DNA of 64,000 nt from Paenibacillus sanguinis 2301083 = DSM 16941 (GTDB lineage: Bacteria; Bacillota; Bacilli; Paenibacillales; Paenibacillaceae), in assembly GCF_000374825.1 (NCBI RefSeq), contig NZ_KB895377.1, positions 124,001 to 188,000 of the forward strand. Reading direction: 5' to 3'. The notes under the pieces were generated by a model. It was not told the DNA's origin, did not search any database, and saw only the letters and a program-made list of their open reading frames with translations. Made by a program: the position numbers and the translations under genes. Below are positions 34,469-44,009 of this stretch, one piece after another. Positions within the stretch are counted from its first letter, which is position 1. Every line of letters begins with the position of its first letter.

Positions 34469-35362
34469 ATGACCATTAAAGCTGATGGCTATACGAAGCT
34501 GTTTAAAGCGATTGCCTATACAGTAGTTATTTTATTTTCCCTGGTGTGCTTGCTCCCTTTCGTACTGATTATCTCCGCCTCTTTGACGAGCAACCATGCC
34601 ATTATCAGAGAGGGGTATCATTTGATCCCTAGTGAATTTTCGCTTGAAGGCTATCAGGCGGTCTTCCGTTTCCCGGAAGAAGTGCTTAGAGCCTATGGAG
34701 TAACAACCACCGTAACGATTATAGGGACTTGTTTAGGACTATTTTGCATGACCATGGCAGGCTATGTGCTATCCAGAAAAGATTTTAAGGCCCGCAATGG
34801 CTTCTCCTTCTACATTTACTTTACGACCCTGTTCGGGGGAGGGCTGGTGCCGTGGTATATGCTGATCACAAAATATTTGGGCTGGATGGATTCTTATTAT
34901 GCCTTAATTGTTCCCTCGCTCATGACGCCGTTTTTGATCATCCTGATGAAGAACTTTATCAAGTCCGCGGTGCCGGAGGAATTGTATGAATCCGCCAAAA
35001 TTGACGGAGCGGGCGATTTCCGAATTTATTGGCAAATTGTATTAAAGCTTGCCATGCCGGGCATTGCCACGGTCGGTCTATTCCTGGCTTTGCATTACTG
35101 GAACGACTGGTTCTCATCATCGATGTTCATCAATGATACACATAAATACCAACTTCAGTTCTATCTATACAATGTCATTAACTCGTCCAACTTCATGGCT
35201 CAGATGGGAATAAGCACAGGAGTTACGCTTGCCGGAGATATGCCAACAGAATCCATGAAAATGGCGATGGCCATTGTCGTTACCGGCCCGATTTTGTTGC
35301 TGTACCCCTTTATTCAGCGATTCTTCGTCAAGGGATTGACGATTGGGGCCGTAAAAGGCTAA
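34469..35362 (+). CDS. CUT1 sugar permease, YtcP/LplC type
   Basis: The 297-residue protein has six helices, the EAA loop LYESAKIDGAGDFRIYWQIVLKLAMPG and the family end YPFIQRFFVKGLTIGAVKG. AGGAGG precedes its ATG. It pairs with the LplB-type permease. Confidence 0.9.
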   Translation: MTIKADGYTKLFKAIAYTVVILFSLVCLLPFVLIISASLTSNHAIIREGYHLIPSEFSLEGYQAVFRFPEEVLRAYGVTTTVTIIGTCLGLFCMTMAGYVLSRKDFKARNGFSFYIYFTTLFGGGLVPWYMLITKYLGWMDSYYALIVPSLMTPFLIILMKNFIKSAVPEELYESAKIDGAGDFRIYWQIVLKLAMPGIATVGLFLALHYWNDWFSSSMFINDTHKYQLQFYLYNVINSSNFMAQMGISTGVTLAGDMPTESMKMAMAIVVTGPILLLYPFIQRFFVKGLTIGAVKG

Positions 35363-35455
35363 CGAGCGGTTAGAACCGGATTATCCTGTAGCATCTGGGA
35401 GAGATCGGAGCGTCCGGCTAACATAGAGTAAGATCATTTTAAGGGAGGTTTCACA

Positions 35456-37033
35456 ATGGGGAAGAAAAAAAGAAGAAGTGGTGTGTTATTGCTCGCGTCT
35501 CTGCTGATATTGGCCCTTCTCGCCGCATGCGGCGGCGGAAATAATGGAGGCGGCAATCAGGCTCAAGAAGCAAACGGAGCTGGAGAATCGCCGAAGCCGG
35601 CCGATTCCGCTGCCATCGATACGTCGAAAAAGGTAGAGCTTCAGCTTTATATGTTGGGAAATGCACCAAAGGACCTGTCCATGATTGAAAGTGAAATTAA
35701 CAAGATGGCTGAGGAAGAGCTGAATACCACCGTAAAATTCAATTATACGACCTGGACGGATTGGGATCAGAAGTATAAGCTGCTGCTCTCTACCGGCCAA
35801 TCCATTGATTTGATCTATACTGCGGATTGGACCCAATATTCCTCCTATGCCAAGAAGGGGGCGTTTATGGCCCTGGACGATTTGCTGCCAAAGACGGCGC
35901 CAGAGTTGCAGAAATTTGTTCCCGCGGATTTCTGGGATGCCGTAAAGGTGGACGGAAAAATATACACCATGCCAGCCACGTATAAAGAGTTTGTCACCGG
36001 CGGGTTTACCTATCGCAAGGATTTGCAGGAAAAACACAATCTGCCTGTTCCTACTGATTTGGCTTCCTATGAACAATTTTTGTTAGGTATTCAAAAAAGT
36101 GAACCCAATATCCTGCCCGTGTTTATGAACAGTGATATGAAAGCCCTTCACTGGACTTATATGGATCTTAACAAGAGTATTAGTTCCGATGTTCCGTATG
36201 GCCTGAATATTAAATATGAAGATCCAGCCAATGTGATTCAATACTGGGGATCTCCGGAAATGATCGAAGAGCTGAAGCTTTATAAAAAATGGCAGGATCT
36301 AGGTCTGATCCCGAAAAACGTTCTGAACTCCAAGGATGATGGTACGGATGTTTTCCCTTCGGGTAAAGCAGCGAGTGTATTTGGTCTTAATCCAACGAAA
36401 TATAACGATGCAAAAATGAAAATGGAAGCGGTTCATCCGGAATGGGACCTTGCTTACGTGCCTTATGCGACGACAACGAAAATTGCTCCACCGGTTCATC
36501 CGATTCATAACGGATTTGCGGTTCCGAAGAATAGCAAAAATCCGGAGCGCGCATTGGCGTTTTATGAGAAGCTGGTGCTTGACAAGCGTTATAATCAATT
36601 AACCCAGTATGGGATGGAAGGCACACATTATAACGTTGAAAGTGGCTATTACAAGATGGTGGGAACAAGCAACACGAATGGCTTCCCTCGTGAAGCGATG
36701 AACGGCTGGGCGTGGAGAAATCCCGAATATATGCTGTTTGACAAATCATACGACAACATCCAGGAAATATTTGACGAGCTTGACCAATATCAGACCCCGG
36801 ATAAATTCCTGGGCTTTGCTGAAGACTTTACAGCCTATCAGGCGGAAAAAGCGGCTTTGGAGCAAGTTGAAAAGCAGTACCTGTATCCGTTATATGCCGG
36901 TCTTGTTGATGATGTTGAACAAGGGGTAGCCTTATTTATGGAAAAGGCCAAGCAAGCAGGCCTGGAGAAAATTCAAACGGAGTATACCAAGCAATGGCTG
37001 GCTTATGTAGAAGAAAGCGGAATCGCCAAATAA
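35456..37033 (+). CDS. CUT1 substrate-binding lipoprotein, LipO type
   Basis: The 525-residue protein has a lipoprotein signal with lipobox LAAC followed by a Gly/Asn-rich linker. The mature part has the long LipO-type fold (IDTSKKVELQLYMLGNAPKDL, STGQSIDLIYTADWTQYSSYAKKGAF). The ligand is not evident. AGGGAGG precedes the ATG. It is convergent with the membrane AraC regulator that probably controls this operon. Confidence 0.88.
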   Translation: MGKKKRRSGVLLLASLLILALLAACGGGNNGGGNQAQEANGAGESPKPADSAAIDTSKKVELQLYMLGNAPKDLSMIESEINKMAEEELNTTVKFNYTTWTDWDQKYKLLLSTGQSIDLIYTADWTQYSSYAKKGAFMALDDLLPKTAPELQKFVPADFWDAVKVDGKIYTMPATYKEFVTGGFTYRKDLQEKHNLPVPTDLASYEQFLLGIQKSEPNILPVFMNSDMKALHWTYMDLNKSISSDVPYGLNIKYEDPANVIQYWGSPEMIEELKLYKKWQDLGLIPKNVLNSKDDGTDVFPSGKAASVFGLNPTKYNDAKMKMEAVHPEWDLAYVPYATTTKIAPPVHPIHNGFAVPKNSKNPERALAFYEKLVLDKRYNQLTQYGMEGTHYNVESGYYKMVGTSNTNGFPREAMNGWAWRNPEYMLFDKSYDNIQEIFDELDQYQTPDKFLGFAEDFTAYQAEKAALEQVEKQYLYPLYAGLVDDVEQGVALFMEKAKQAGLEKIQTEYTKQWLAYVEESGIAK

Positions 37034-37063
37034 AAGTAAATAGTTCTTCATGCATGGCAAACG

Positions 37064-37095
37064 AGCGCGTGCCCATATTCCAATGGGCACGCGCT
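37064..37095. terminator. Bidirectional terminator
   Basis: A perfect 13-bp stem AGCGCGTGCCCAT (37064-37076) pairs with 37083-37095 around ATTCCA. It separates the convergent binding-protein and AraC genes. Confidence 0.8.
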
Positions 37096-37108
37096 GTTTA
37101 TGTACGGT

Positions 37109-39349
37109 TTATCGTGTCGAATGACGGTATTCATTAGGTGTTACATTATAGTTTCGCTTAAAGGTTCGATGCAGATAAGAGCTGCTGGTAAAGCCGGTTT
37201 GTTCAGCGATGGCAGCGATGGGCAAGTCCGTTTCTTTAAGCAGCCGGCACACCTCATTTAAACGGGTGTCCATTACAACATCCATAATGGAGAACAGAGT
37301 ATGTTGCTTGTAGAGGCGGCTGATATAAACCGCAGACATGCCCAATTCATTGGCAATTTGGTTCAGATTGAGATTGGGATCAGCGAAATCCCGTTGTATC
37401 TTTTCGTTAATCCGGCGTACCAGATCATGCTGCTTGGTGTTTTTCTTCTCAGCGAATTGGCCACAAATTTCTTCAAATAATTGCAGAAAGGCCGTCTGCA
37501 ACTCAGGGATCGTCTCCACCTCATCCAGGTCAGGGATTTTTGTGAGTCCCTCCAAGGGGAGCACCCCGCGCTTGCGTATGTTGTCTATGACAGATTGGAC
37601 GGCTAGCTTTACCCGGGAATAAGCAAATTGTACAACATCATATGTGAAATGGGCGGTTTCGTTCAGAATGTTCGCTACATGTTCCACAGCCTCCTCGGCT
37701 TTTCCGCTGATTAAGGCCTCTACCATTTTCTTCTCCCATTCGGCTGGATAGGTGTAGTCATCAACAGGATGTTGGGCTGTGGACAATTCCGCTGCGTTCA
37801 TGACACTGCCATGTCCATAGAACAGTCGATATGGTGCAGCTTCTCTTACGGTCAGATATTGCCGGTTGATAGAATCGGCATCATGTTCAAGTGCGCCATA
37901 TACCGAGGTGATGCTGATCTTCAAATATTCCAAGCAGGCGGTTCTGATTTGATGCAGTAAATCTTCCAAGTTATCGTGATCGTTATTCGTTGGTGATGAA
38001 TGGCTCCATGCAGTCAGATTAAGGAGCAGCAGAATGCTGTCATCGTTCATATCCACGGCCTCTGGCCGGTAGCTTGCTCCACAAACTTCTGTCGCAATAT
38101 TCATAATCGCGAACTTATACGGGTGAATATAGGAGCCCTGCATTTCTAGCAATTCCTTATAATGGTCAATGCGCAGCAGGATAAGATGATAGCCGTTTTT
38201 CAGGTTAAGGTTAATGCCTAACGATTGCAGGCTTTGCAGCCGTTTTCCCGGATGATCACCCAGCACTAAATGGCGCAGCGCATTTTGCTTCAACGTGTAC
38301 ATATTGTCTCTTCTTTCATTGGCCAATTTGTTCATCTCAAGCATGATGTGGCTGATGGGCTTGTAGAGACGCTTGGATAAATAGCTGGAGATTACCGCGC
38401 CAGCTAACAAAATGCTAGCGGCGATGATCAAGGTTGTGTTGCGGATTTTGCTGGTTTGCTGGGCAATTTCCCGATAAGGAGTAATCCGCATGTATTGCCA
38501 ACCCAATTTATCCGGGGCCGTATATGAAATGAGCGCATTTTCTCCACGGAAGTCCTGCACCAAATAACCGGCGTCTTGATCCAGGATATTCTCTTTAAGC
38601 CATTGCTTTTCGGCGGGCGTCAACGGGTTTTCTATCAGCTTCACCCCCGAAAGCAGCCGGTCCTGATCGTCGATCAGGTAGATGCTGCTGTTGCTGCCAG
38701 AGCTGGATACTCCACGATTAATCCAATCCGCTGAAATATTGACGACAATCGCTGAATTCGTTTGCTCGTTCCAGTTCACCGTGTCGAAGCAAAGAAAAGA
38801 GTAGACGGAAGTTGTCTGGTGTCCATCCGTAGAAAAGGAACGGGGGATGGGCGTAAAGGGCTTCACCCTTCGGGTGCTGTTCAACAAATCCAGAATTTCC
38901 TTATCAACAAGCTCACTTTCATGGACTACGCCATTTTGCGACACCAGAGAGTTCGTTGAGGTAGCGATATAAATGTGGGGACTGCCGGGATTATAGACAT
39001 AAATGGAATCTATAAAAGGGATCGAGCTTAAATAATTGCGTAATTCATTCATTGCGGCCGTAACCTCATAGATATCAGGGTTGCTGTACAACAGCAGCTT
39101 GGAAATGGTGTAATTGCGATATAGCTGGAATGAAAGCGATTGCGCACTTTCGGTTAAACGAATCACCTCCTGACTTGTTTGCGACAGGTTGTTCAAATCG
39201 GAACGAAAGGCTTCTGTTTTTTCTACCCGGGTGTAGTAGGTGTAGTACATTAAAGTGGTCAACAATAACGTTAACGATATGCAGGCAGTAATGGTCAATA
39301 GCAGTTTACTGTATAATTTTCTCTGTTTGCGCATATCGTTAATTCCCAT
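37109..39349 (-). CDS. Membrane-anchored AraC-family regulator with Cache-like sensor
   Basis: The 746-residue protein has a transmembrane helix near 20-42 (LLLTITACISLTLLLTTLMYY), an extracytoplasmic sensor of about 250 residues, a second helix near 305-325 (TTLIIAASILLAGAVISSYL), a cytosolic HAMP-like stretch and linker, and two C-terminal AraC helix-turn-helix motifs (DPNLNLNQIANELGMSAVYISRL, LPIAAIAEQTGFTSSSYLHRTF). Such proteins sense a sugar outside the cell and activate nearby CUT1 operons. ATG 39349 is 8 bases after AGGAGG; the longer frame to 39499 is not supported. Its most likely target is the operon at 33.4-37 kb. Confidence 0.88.
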   Translation of the reverse strand: MGINDMRKQRKLYSKLLLTITACISLTLLLTTLMYYTYYTRVEKTEAFRSDLNNLSQTSQEVIRLTESAQSLSFQLYRNYTISKLLLYSNPDIYEVTAAMNELRNYLSSIPFIDSIYVYNPGSPHIYIATSTNSLVSQNGVVHESELVDKEILDLLNSTRRVKPFTPIPRSFSTDGHQTTSVYSFLCFDTVNWNEQTNSAIVVNISADWINRGVSSSGSNSSIYLIDDQDRLLSGVKLIENPLTPAEKQWLKENILDQDAGYLVQDFRGENALISYTAPDKLGWQYMRITPYREIAQQTSKIRNTTLIIAASILLAGAVISSYLSKRLYKPISHIMLEMNKLANERRDNMYTLKQNALRHLVLGDHPGKRLQSLQSLGINLNLKNGYHLILLRIDHYKELLEMQGSYIHPYKFAIMNIATEVCGASYRPEAVDMNDDSILLLLNLTAWSHSSPTNNDHDNLEDLLHQIRTACLEYLKISITSVYGALEHDADSINRQYLTVREAAPYRLFYGHGSVMNAAELSTAQHPVDDYTYPAEWEKKMVEALISGKAEEAVEHVANILNETAHFTYDVVQFAYSRVKLAVQSVIDNIRKRGVLPLEGLTKIPDLDEVETIPELQTAFLQLFEEICGQFAEKKNTKQHDLVRRINEKIQRDFADPNLNLNQIANELGMSAVYISRLYKQHTLFSIMDVVMDTRLNEVCRLLKETDLPIAAIAEQTGFTSSSYLHRTFKRNYNVTPNEYRHSTR

Positions 39350-39514
39350 TGTCATCGCCTCCTGAATCGTTCGTAAATCATTTGAAGCTGCAAGCAAAAT
39401 CATTATAGTGGAGCCATTCAAGCTAATGCGAGTGTATAAATTAAAACTAAGTGCACAAATCGTACCTTCCGTATGTACACAAAGGCTAGAAAAGTGCACA
39501 CATGCGGTTGCCTG

Positions 39515-40423
39515 CTATTTTTCGGTGTAGAACAGCTCGAGAATCATATGATGGTTATAGTTGCCAAACCCTTTGCCAAACAAGGTTAACCCGCCAGGAT
39601 GAAGGGCGTCATCCTCAACGGATAGCCGAAATGTCCATTGTTTACGCCGGATGTTGATTTCTTCTAAAGTTACCTCCGACAGCTTTATCCCGTCCATGAA
39701 AGTGCCCTCGCCCGTAATCCGCAATTGCTTCAGCAATCCATATTGATTAATCTCGCGGGGCCACCAGTCAGGGGTGTATTTGCCATGCGTATCCCCGTAA
39801 TCGCCGGGACTGGTCCACGTTCCTACTACTTTTTCATTAAAGGAGAAGGTGATATCAGAGGGATAGTGGTTGTTGGTTCCGGGGGCTTCGGACGAAATTT
39901 CCATAATCAACACCAGCTCTTGCGGTTCCTGGCTTGATAGCAAATAGTTGGGGGCCTTGTATTCAATAAAGCCCTTGCCAAACCAAAGGATGGCGGCATT
40001 GATCCGCTCCGGCTCCCAGAAATAGCGGGGATCGTCAAAGTTGCCGATCAGCTTGTCTGTTGTAGCCAGACCGCAGGTTGGCTCGATATAAAAATCGGAG
40101 TAATGGCCGACCGGGATTTCCATACGGTGGCTTAAACGCTGGGATGCCGCTTCTCTAGGAAATTGAATTTCCGCACCGGAGACGGCAAGCGAGCAAATTT
40201 TTTGCAGACCGCCCTTGCCTGGCATCATCTCGGTGTCTACAAGCCCGGATTCGGACAGCTTGCGGACATGCATCGTCATGATCGCACTGGATAGGCCAAC
40301 TGCCTTGGCCAATTCCTTAATATTCATTGGACGCTCGGCCAGCAGGCGCAGCACGTGCAAGCGTACGGGGCTGGAGAGCGCTTCGTATACGGGAAGCGAT
40401 TTATCTGTAAGGTCAAGCTTCAT
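39515..40423 (-). CDS. ArsR-type winged-helix regulator with large C-terminal domain
   Basis: The 302-residue protein has an N-terminal winged helix (about 10-80; VYEALSSPVRLHVLRLLAERP, then MNIKELAKAVGLSSAIMTMHVRKL). About 200 further residues (RMEIPVGHYSDFYIEPTCGL, FDDPRYFWEPERINAAILWFGKGFIEYK) look like a beta-sandwich. ArsR proteins are normally about 100 residues, so the C-terminal part is probably a sugar sensor. No metal-binding Cys pattern is seen. ATG 40423 follows AAGGTGG by 6 bases. It is divergent from the GH51 arabinofuranosidase gene and shares an operator motif with it. Confidence 0.78.
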   Translation of the reverse strand: MKLDLTDKSLPVYEALSSPVRLHVLRLLAERPMNIKELAKAVGLSSAIMTMHVRKLSESGLVDTEMMPGKGGLQKICSLAVSGAEIQFPREAASQRLSHRMEIPVGHYSDFYIEPTCGLATTDKLIGNFDDPRYFWEPERINAAILWFGKGFIEYKAPNYLLSSQEPQELVLIMEISSEAPGTNNHYPSDITFSFNEKVVGTWTSPGDYGDTHGKYTPDWWPREINQYGLLKQLRITGEGTFMDGIKLSEVTLEEINIRRKQWTFRLSVEDDALHPGGLTLFGKGFGNYNHHMILELFYTEK

Positions 40424-40448
40424 AGTTAACCACCTTGTCATTAATTTG

Positions 40449-40468
40449 ATTAATAAATATATTAACCA
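40449..40468. promoter_or_regulatory. Operator candidate for the ArsR-type regulator, copy 1
   Basis: GATTAATAAATATATTAACC contains TTAATA-N4-TATTAA. The same motif occurs at 40624-40643. This copy lies 25 bases upstream of the regulator start. Confidence 0.55.
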
Positions 40469-40575
40469 AATATTAATTTTTTGACAAGCTCACAACATTT
40501 GCGCTTGATGGCTGTAGAGATAAAGAGAAGCAATAAAATATATGTTTACGCTTACAAAAGATACAAAAAAGGAAA

Positions 40576-40604
40576 TTGACGAAACTAACGGTAGTGACTA
40601 TAAT
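40576..40604 (+). promoter_or_regulatory. Promoter of the GH51 gene
   Basis: TTGACG (40576-40581) and TATAAT (40599-40604) are 17 bases apart, a near-consensus promoter. The second operator copy lies 20 bases downstream of the -10 box, suiting repression. Confidence 0.75.
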
Positions 40605-40623
40605 GTTTGTGTAATTATAAACT

Positions 40624-40643
40624 AATTAATAATAATATTAACT
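40624..40643. promoter_or_regulatory. Operator candidate for the ArsR-type regulator, copy 2
   Basis: AATTAATAATAATATTAACT shares TTAATA-N4-TATTAA and 16 of 20 bases with copy 1. It directly precedes the ribosome site of the GH51 gene. Confidence 0.55.
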
Positions 40644-40655
40644 AAGGAGTGACTC

Positions 40656-42155
40656 ATGGTGACATTCAAGGGTGTACTGAACGCTGATACCGGAAAAGGA
40701 ACGATCAGTCGGTTTATTTATGGCCATTTCTCCGAGCATTTGGGCAGATGTATCTATGAAGGGATTTGGGTAGGCGAGGACTCTTCCATTCCTAATACGA
40801 ACGGCATTCGCAACGATGTTGTGAAAGCGCTCAAACAAATCAAGATTCCGGTTCTCCGCTGGCCAGGTGGCTGCTTTGCAGATGAGTATCATTGGAAGGA
40901 TGGGATCGGGCCTAAAGAAGGACGCAAACGGATGATTAATACACATTGGGGCGGTGTGGTCGAGAACAACCATTTCGGTACTCATGAATTTATGGAGCTG
41001 TGCGCGCAGCTCGGGTGCGAGCCGTATATCAATGGCAATGTCGGCAGCGGTACAGTTCAGGAAATGTCCGAATGGGTGGAGTATTTGACGTTCGGCGGGG
41101 TTTCGCCAATGGCTGAGCTGCGTGTGCAAAACGGACACAAAGAGCCATGGTCGGTGACCTATTTCGGGGTTGGCAACGAGAACTGGGGTTGCGGCGGCAA
41201 CATGCGTCCTGAATATTATGCAGATTTGTACCGCCGTTATCAAACCTATGTCCGCAACTACGACGGCAACAAAATTCACCGGATTGCTTGCGGACCCAAT
41301 GTTGACGATTACAACTGGACAGAGGTGCTGATGCGCGAAGCCGGTCCATATATGGATTCGCTTACGCTGCATTATTACACAGTGCCAAATGATGGCTGGC
41401 AAGACAAAGGGCCGGCAACCGGATTTGATGAGAAGGCCTGGTTTGCTACATTGAAAAAAGCGTTGCGGATGGATGAACTGATTACACGTCACAGCACGAT
41501 TATGGATAAATATGATCCACAGCAGCGCGTAGGACTTATTGTTGATGAATGGGGCACCTGGTACGATGTGGAGCCAGGGACAACACCGGGCTTTCTGTAT
41601 CAGCAAAATACGATTCGCGATGCGCTTGTGGCCGGCTTGACGTTGAATATTTTCCATAAGCACAGCGCCCGTGTCCGTATGGCCAACATCGCTCAGACGG
41701 TCAATGTTCTGCAAGCGGTGATTCTGACCGAAGGAGAGAAGATGATCTTGACTCCGACGTATCATGTCTTTGACATGTACAAGGTCCACCAGGATGCCGA
41801 GTTGCTGGAGCTGAGCCTGGATGCAGGCAGCTACAAGCTGGACGACAGTGATATACCTGCGGTAACAGCTACGGCATCCCGTGATGCCGAAGGGCTGATT
41901 CATATCAGCTTCTGTAATCTGCAGCATCATGCTGAAGCAAGGGTGGCTCTGGATCTTCGCGGCCTGAATCTTGAAGGGGCAGCGATTACCGGCTCTACGC
42001 TTGCCGGCAACAAGATCGATGCGCACAATACGTTCGAGCAGCCGGATTCTGTTGTACCCCGGCCGTATGAGGGCTTTGGGCTGGAGGATGGCAAGCTGAC
42101 GGTCGCATTGCCGGCCATGTCGGTTACGACGTTGGAGCTTGCGGCAAAGGCGTAA
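40656..42155 (+). CDS. abfA: GH51 alpha-L-arabinofuranosidase
   Basis: The 499-residue protein matches intracellular GH51 arabinofuranosidases in length and motifs: [13 protein letters not shown] (68-80), acid/base GVGNENWG (Glu175) and nucleophile VDEWG (Glu298). There is no signal peptide, so it removes arabinofuranose from imported oligosaccharides. A beta-sandwich follows the TIM barrel. ATG 40656 follows AAGGAGTGA. It is the first gene of a group with a small Cys-rich gene and a GH27 enzyme. Confidence 0.93.
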   Translation: MVTFKGVLNADTGKGTISRFIYGHFSEHLGRCIYEGIWVGEDSSIPNTNGIRNDVVKALKQIKIPVLRWPGGCFADEYHWKDGIGPKEGRKRMINTHWGGVVENNHFGTHEFMELCAQLGCEPYINGNVGSGTVQEMSEWVEYLTFGGVSPMAELRVQNGHKEPWSVTYFGVGNENWGCGGNMRPEYYADLYRRYQTYVRNYDGNKIHRIACGPNVDDYNWTEVLMREAGPYMDSLTLHYYTVPNDGWQDKGPATGFDEKAWFATLKKALRMDELITRHSTIMDKYDPQQRVGLIVDEWGTWYDVEPGTTPGFLYQQNTIRDALVAGLTLNIFHKHSARVRMANIAQTVNVLQAVILTEGEKMILTPTYHVFDMYKVHQDAELLELSLDAGSYKLDDSDIPAVTATASRDAEGLIHISFCNLQHHAEARVALDLRGLNLEGAAITGSTLAGNKIDAHNTFEQPDSVVPRPYEGFGLEDGKLTVALPAMSVTTLELAAKA

Positions 42156-42161
42156 GCAGGG

Positions 42162-42455
42162 ATGGCGGATAATTCCTGCAAGGCTTGCCGGGATGACTAT
42201 AAGGTGACTGATGCGCAAATGCAGCGGCTTCTGCAGACATCGGCGTTTGCGCCAGAGCGCAGAGTAAGCGAAGAACAGTATAATGACAGGCTGCGTATTT
42301 GCGGCGCCTGTCCCAAACTGATGAATGGCGTAACCTGCACGGCCTGCGGCTGCATAGTCCCCGTCGTCGCCTGGTTGAAGGAGCGCTCTTGTCCGTTGCC
42401 GGGCGGCGGGCTTTGGGGACAGGATATGCAAATTCAAATTTACAATAAGGAGTAA
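42162..42455 (+). CDS. Small Cys-rich protein (DUF6171-like)
   Basis: The 97-residue protein has CKAC near the N-terminus and C-x2-C, C-x2-C-x-C and a further Cys (RICGACPKL, CTACGCIV, CPLPGG), a likely zinc-binding arrangement. From memory it resembles DUF6171, often with GLWG near the end, as here. Function is unknown. It starts 7 bases after the GH51 stop with only a weak ribosome site and ends 3 bases before GH27, so it is surely co-transcribed. Confidence 0.7.
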   Translation: MADNSCKACRDDYKVTDAQMQRLLQTSAFAPERRVSEEQYNDRLRICGACPKLMNGVTCTACGCIVPVVAWLKERSCPLPGGGLWGQDMQIQIYNKE

Positions 42456-42457
42456 AA

Positions 42458-43741
42458 ATGATGAGCCACTTAAGGACAGCGCCACATCCACCGCTCGGTT
42501 GGAACAGTTGGGATTGTTACGGCGCAGCAGTCACCGAAGAAGAGATTCGGGGGAATGCCGCCTACATGTCGGAACATCTTAAGCCTTATGGATGGGAATA
42601 TATCGTGGTCGATATCCAGTGGTATGAGCCGGGAGCCTATTCTTCGCTGTATCGCCCCTTTGTACCGCTGGAGATGGATGAATATTCCCGGCTGATTCCT
42701 TCGGTTAACCGATTTCCTTCCTCAGCAGGCGGCAAAGGCTTCGCGCCCCTTGCTGAATACGTCCATAGCCTTGGTCTGAAATTCGGTATTCACATTATGC
42801 GCGGTATTCCACGGCAGGCTGCCCATGCGGCTACACCGATTAAAGGCAGCCTGAGTACAGCGCGGGATATCGCCCACACGAACTCCATTTGCCCATGGAA
42901 CACAGACATGTACGGCGTGGATGCCAGGAAGGAAGGGGCCCAGGCTTATTATGATTCGCTGTTTGAGCTGTACGCCGAGTGGGGCGTCGATTTCGTAAAG
43001 GTAGACGACATTGCGGCTTCCCGGCTTTACGATACTCATCAGGACGAGATCCGGCTGATCCGAAAGGCGATAGATCGCTGTGGGCGGCCGATGGTCTTAA
43101 GCCTTTCACCGGGGCCAGCTCCGCTGGAGTATGCCGACCTTCTGGCGGAAAACGCCAATATGTGGCGAATGACGGATGATTACTGGGATCAATGGCCGCA
43201 GCTGCTAGATATGTTTGATCGTTGCGCCAATTGGCAGGGAGTACCGAAGCCGGGCAATTGGCCGGATTGCGACATGCTTCCGCTCGGGCATATCGGCATC
43301 CGTTCCCTGGATGGAGGAGGGGGTGATCGTTACACTCGCTTCACGCCTGACGAGCAGCTTACGATGCTGACCTTGTGGTCCATCTTCCGCTCACCGCTCA
43401 TGTTCGGGGGAGAGCTGCGAGACAATGACGAGTGGACACTGTCGCTTCTGACCAATCGGGAGGTGCTCGAAATGCACCGCCACAGCTTTGGCGCCAGACA
43501 AGTCAGCCGTCAAGATGATAAGGTGGTATGGCTTGCCGAAGGAGCAGATGGCATCCGTTATGCCGCTCTGTTCAACACTGGTGAGGCTGATTGCGAAATA
43601 TCCGTGGATTTGGCTGAGCTTGGCCTAGACGAGCAGACGACAGGACTGGAGCTATGGAGCCGCCAATCGGCCACGGTGCAACAAGGACGGTTAACGGCTT
43701 TGGTTCCTCCTCACGGAACAAGGCTATATCAGTTGAAATAG
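42458..43741 (+). CDS. GH27 alpha-galactosidase or beta-L-arabinopyranosidase
   Basis: The 427-residue protein has a GH27 barrel: PPLGWNSWDCYGAAVTEEEI (11-30), GLKFGIHIMRGIPRQAAHA and the nucleophile motif FVKVDD (Asp183), with acid/base RMTDD (Asp240). A short beta-sandwich closes it. GH27 includes alpha-galactosidases and beta-L-arabinopyranosidases with nearly the same active site; the adjacent arabinofuranosidase makes the second plausible. No signal peptide is present. ATG 42458 is 3 bases after the preceding stop. Confidence 0.85.
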   Translation: MMSHLRTAPHPPLGWNSWDCYGAAVTEEEIRGNAAYMSEHLKPYGWEYIVVDIQWYEPGAYSSLYRPFVPLEMDEYSRLIPSVNRFPSSAGGKGFAPLAEYVHSLGLKFGIHIMRGIPRQAAHAATPIKGSLSTARDIAHTNSICPWNTDMYGVDARKEGAQAYYDSLFELYAEWGVDFVKVDDIAASRLYDTHQDEIRLIRKAIDRCGRPMVLSLSPGPAPLEYADLLAENANMWRMTDDYWDQWPQLLDMFDRCANWQGVPKPGNWPDCDMLPLGHIGIRSLDGGGGDRYTRFTPDEQLTMLTLWSIFRSPLMFGGELRDNDEWTLSLLTNREVLEMHRHSFGARQVSRQDDKVVWLAEGADGIRYAALFNTGEADCEISVDLAELGLDEQTTGLELWSRQSATVQQGRLTALVPPHGTRLYQLK

Positions 43742-43804
43742 AAAGAGCGCAGACTGGAATTGGGGAAAGCTGCGAAACTTTAAACTGCTATAGAAGAAAG
43801 ATTG

Positions 43805-43837
43805 TCGGAGAGCGTTCGCCTAGCGAGCGCTCTCCGA
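43805..43837 (+). terminator. Terminator after the GH27 gene
   Basis: TCGGAGAGCG pairs with CGCTCTCCGA, with extra inner pairs. It lies 64 bases after the GH27 stop. The T-run after it is short. Confidence 0.65.
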
Positions 43838-43856
43838 TGCTGTTCTACGCTGTTTA

Positions 43857-43882
43857 GTTCATAATGTGCACAGATGTTCGCT
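43857..43882 (+). promoter_or_regulatory. Bipartite activator-site candidate, copy 1
   Basis: GTTCATAAT begins a 26-base stretch that ends in ATGTTCGCT. It matches the stretch at 56269-56294 upstream of the beta-galactosidase gene at about 20 of 26 positions with the same spacing. The two GTTC half-sites are 19 bases apart, a spacing usual for AraC-type activators. Confidence 0.45.
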
Positions 43883-43918
43883 GCCAAAGAGATGAATTTT
43901 TCACTAATGCAGGGAAAA

Positions 43919-43972
43919 TTCACTATAAATTGCCGCAAGGATAATATATAACCTTTTTTGAAAGCGTTTTCT
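43919..43972 (+). promoter_or_regulatory. Promoter and cre site of the giant secreted protein gene
   Basis: TTCACT (43919-43924) and TAATAT (43942-43947) are 17 bases apart. TGAAAGCGTTTTCT at 43959-43972 fits the CcpA cre consensus (TGWAARCGYTWWCW) at every position and lies where CcpA would block transcription. Confidence 0.65.
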
Positions 43973-44009
43973 TAAATGCTTTAACCTATTTTGCAAAGGG
44001 GGATTATTT

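Noticed and set aside
40638..42491. Minus-strand 617-codon frame, the longest shadow frame
   Set aside because: It is antisense to the GH51 gene with its catalytic motifs and to the DUF6171-like gene; the length is a side effect of their codon use.
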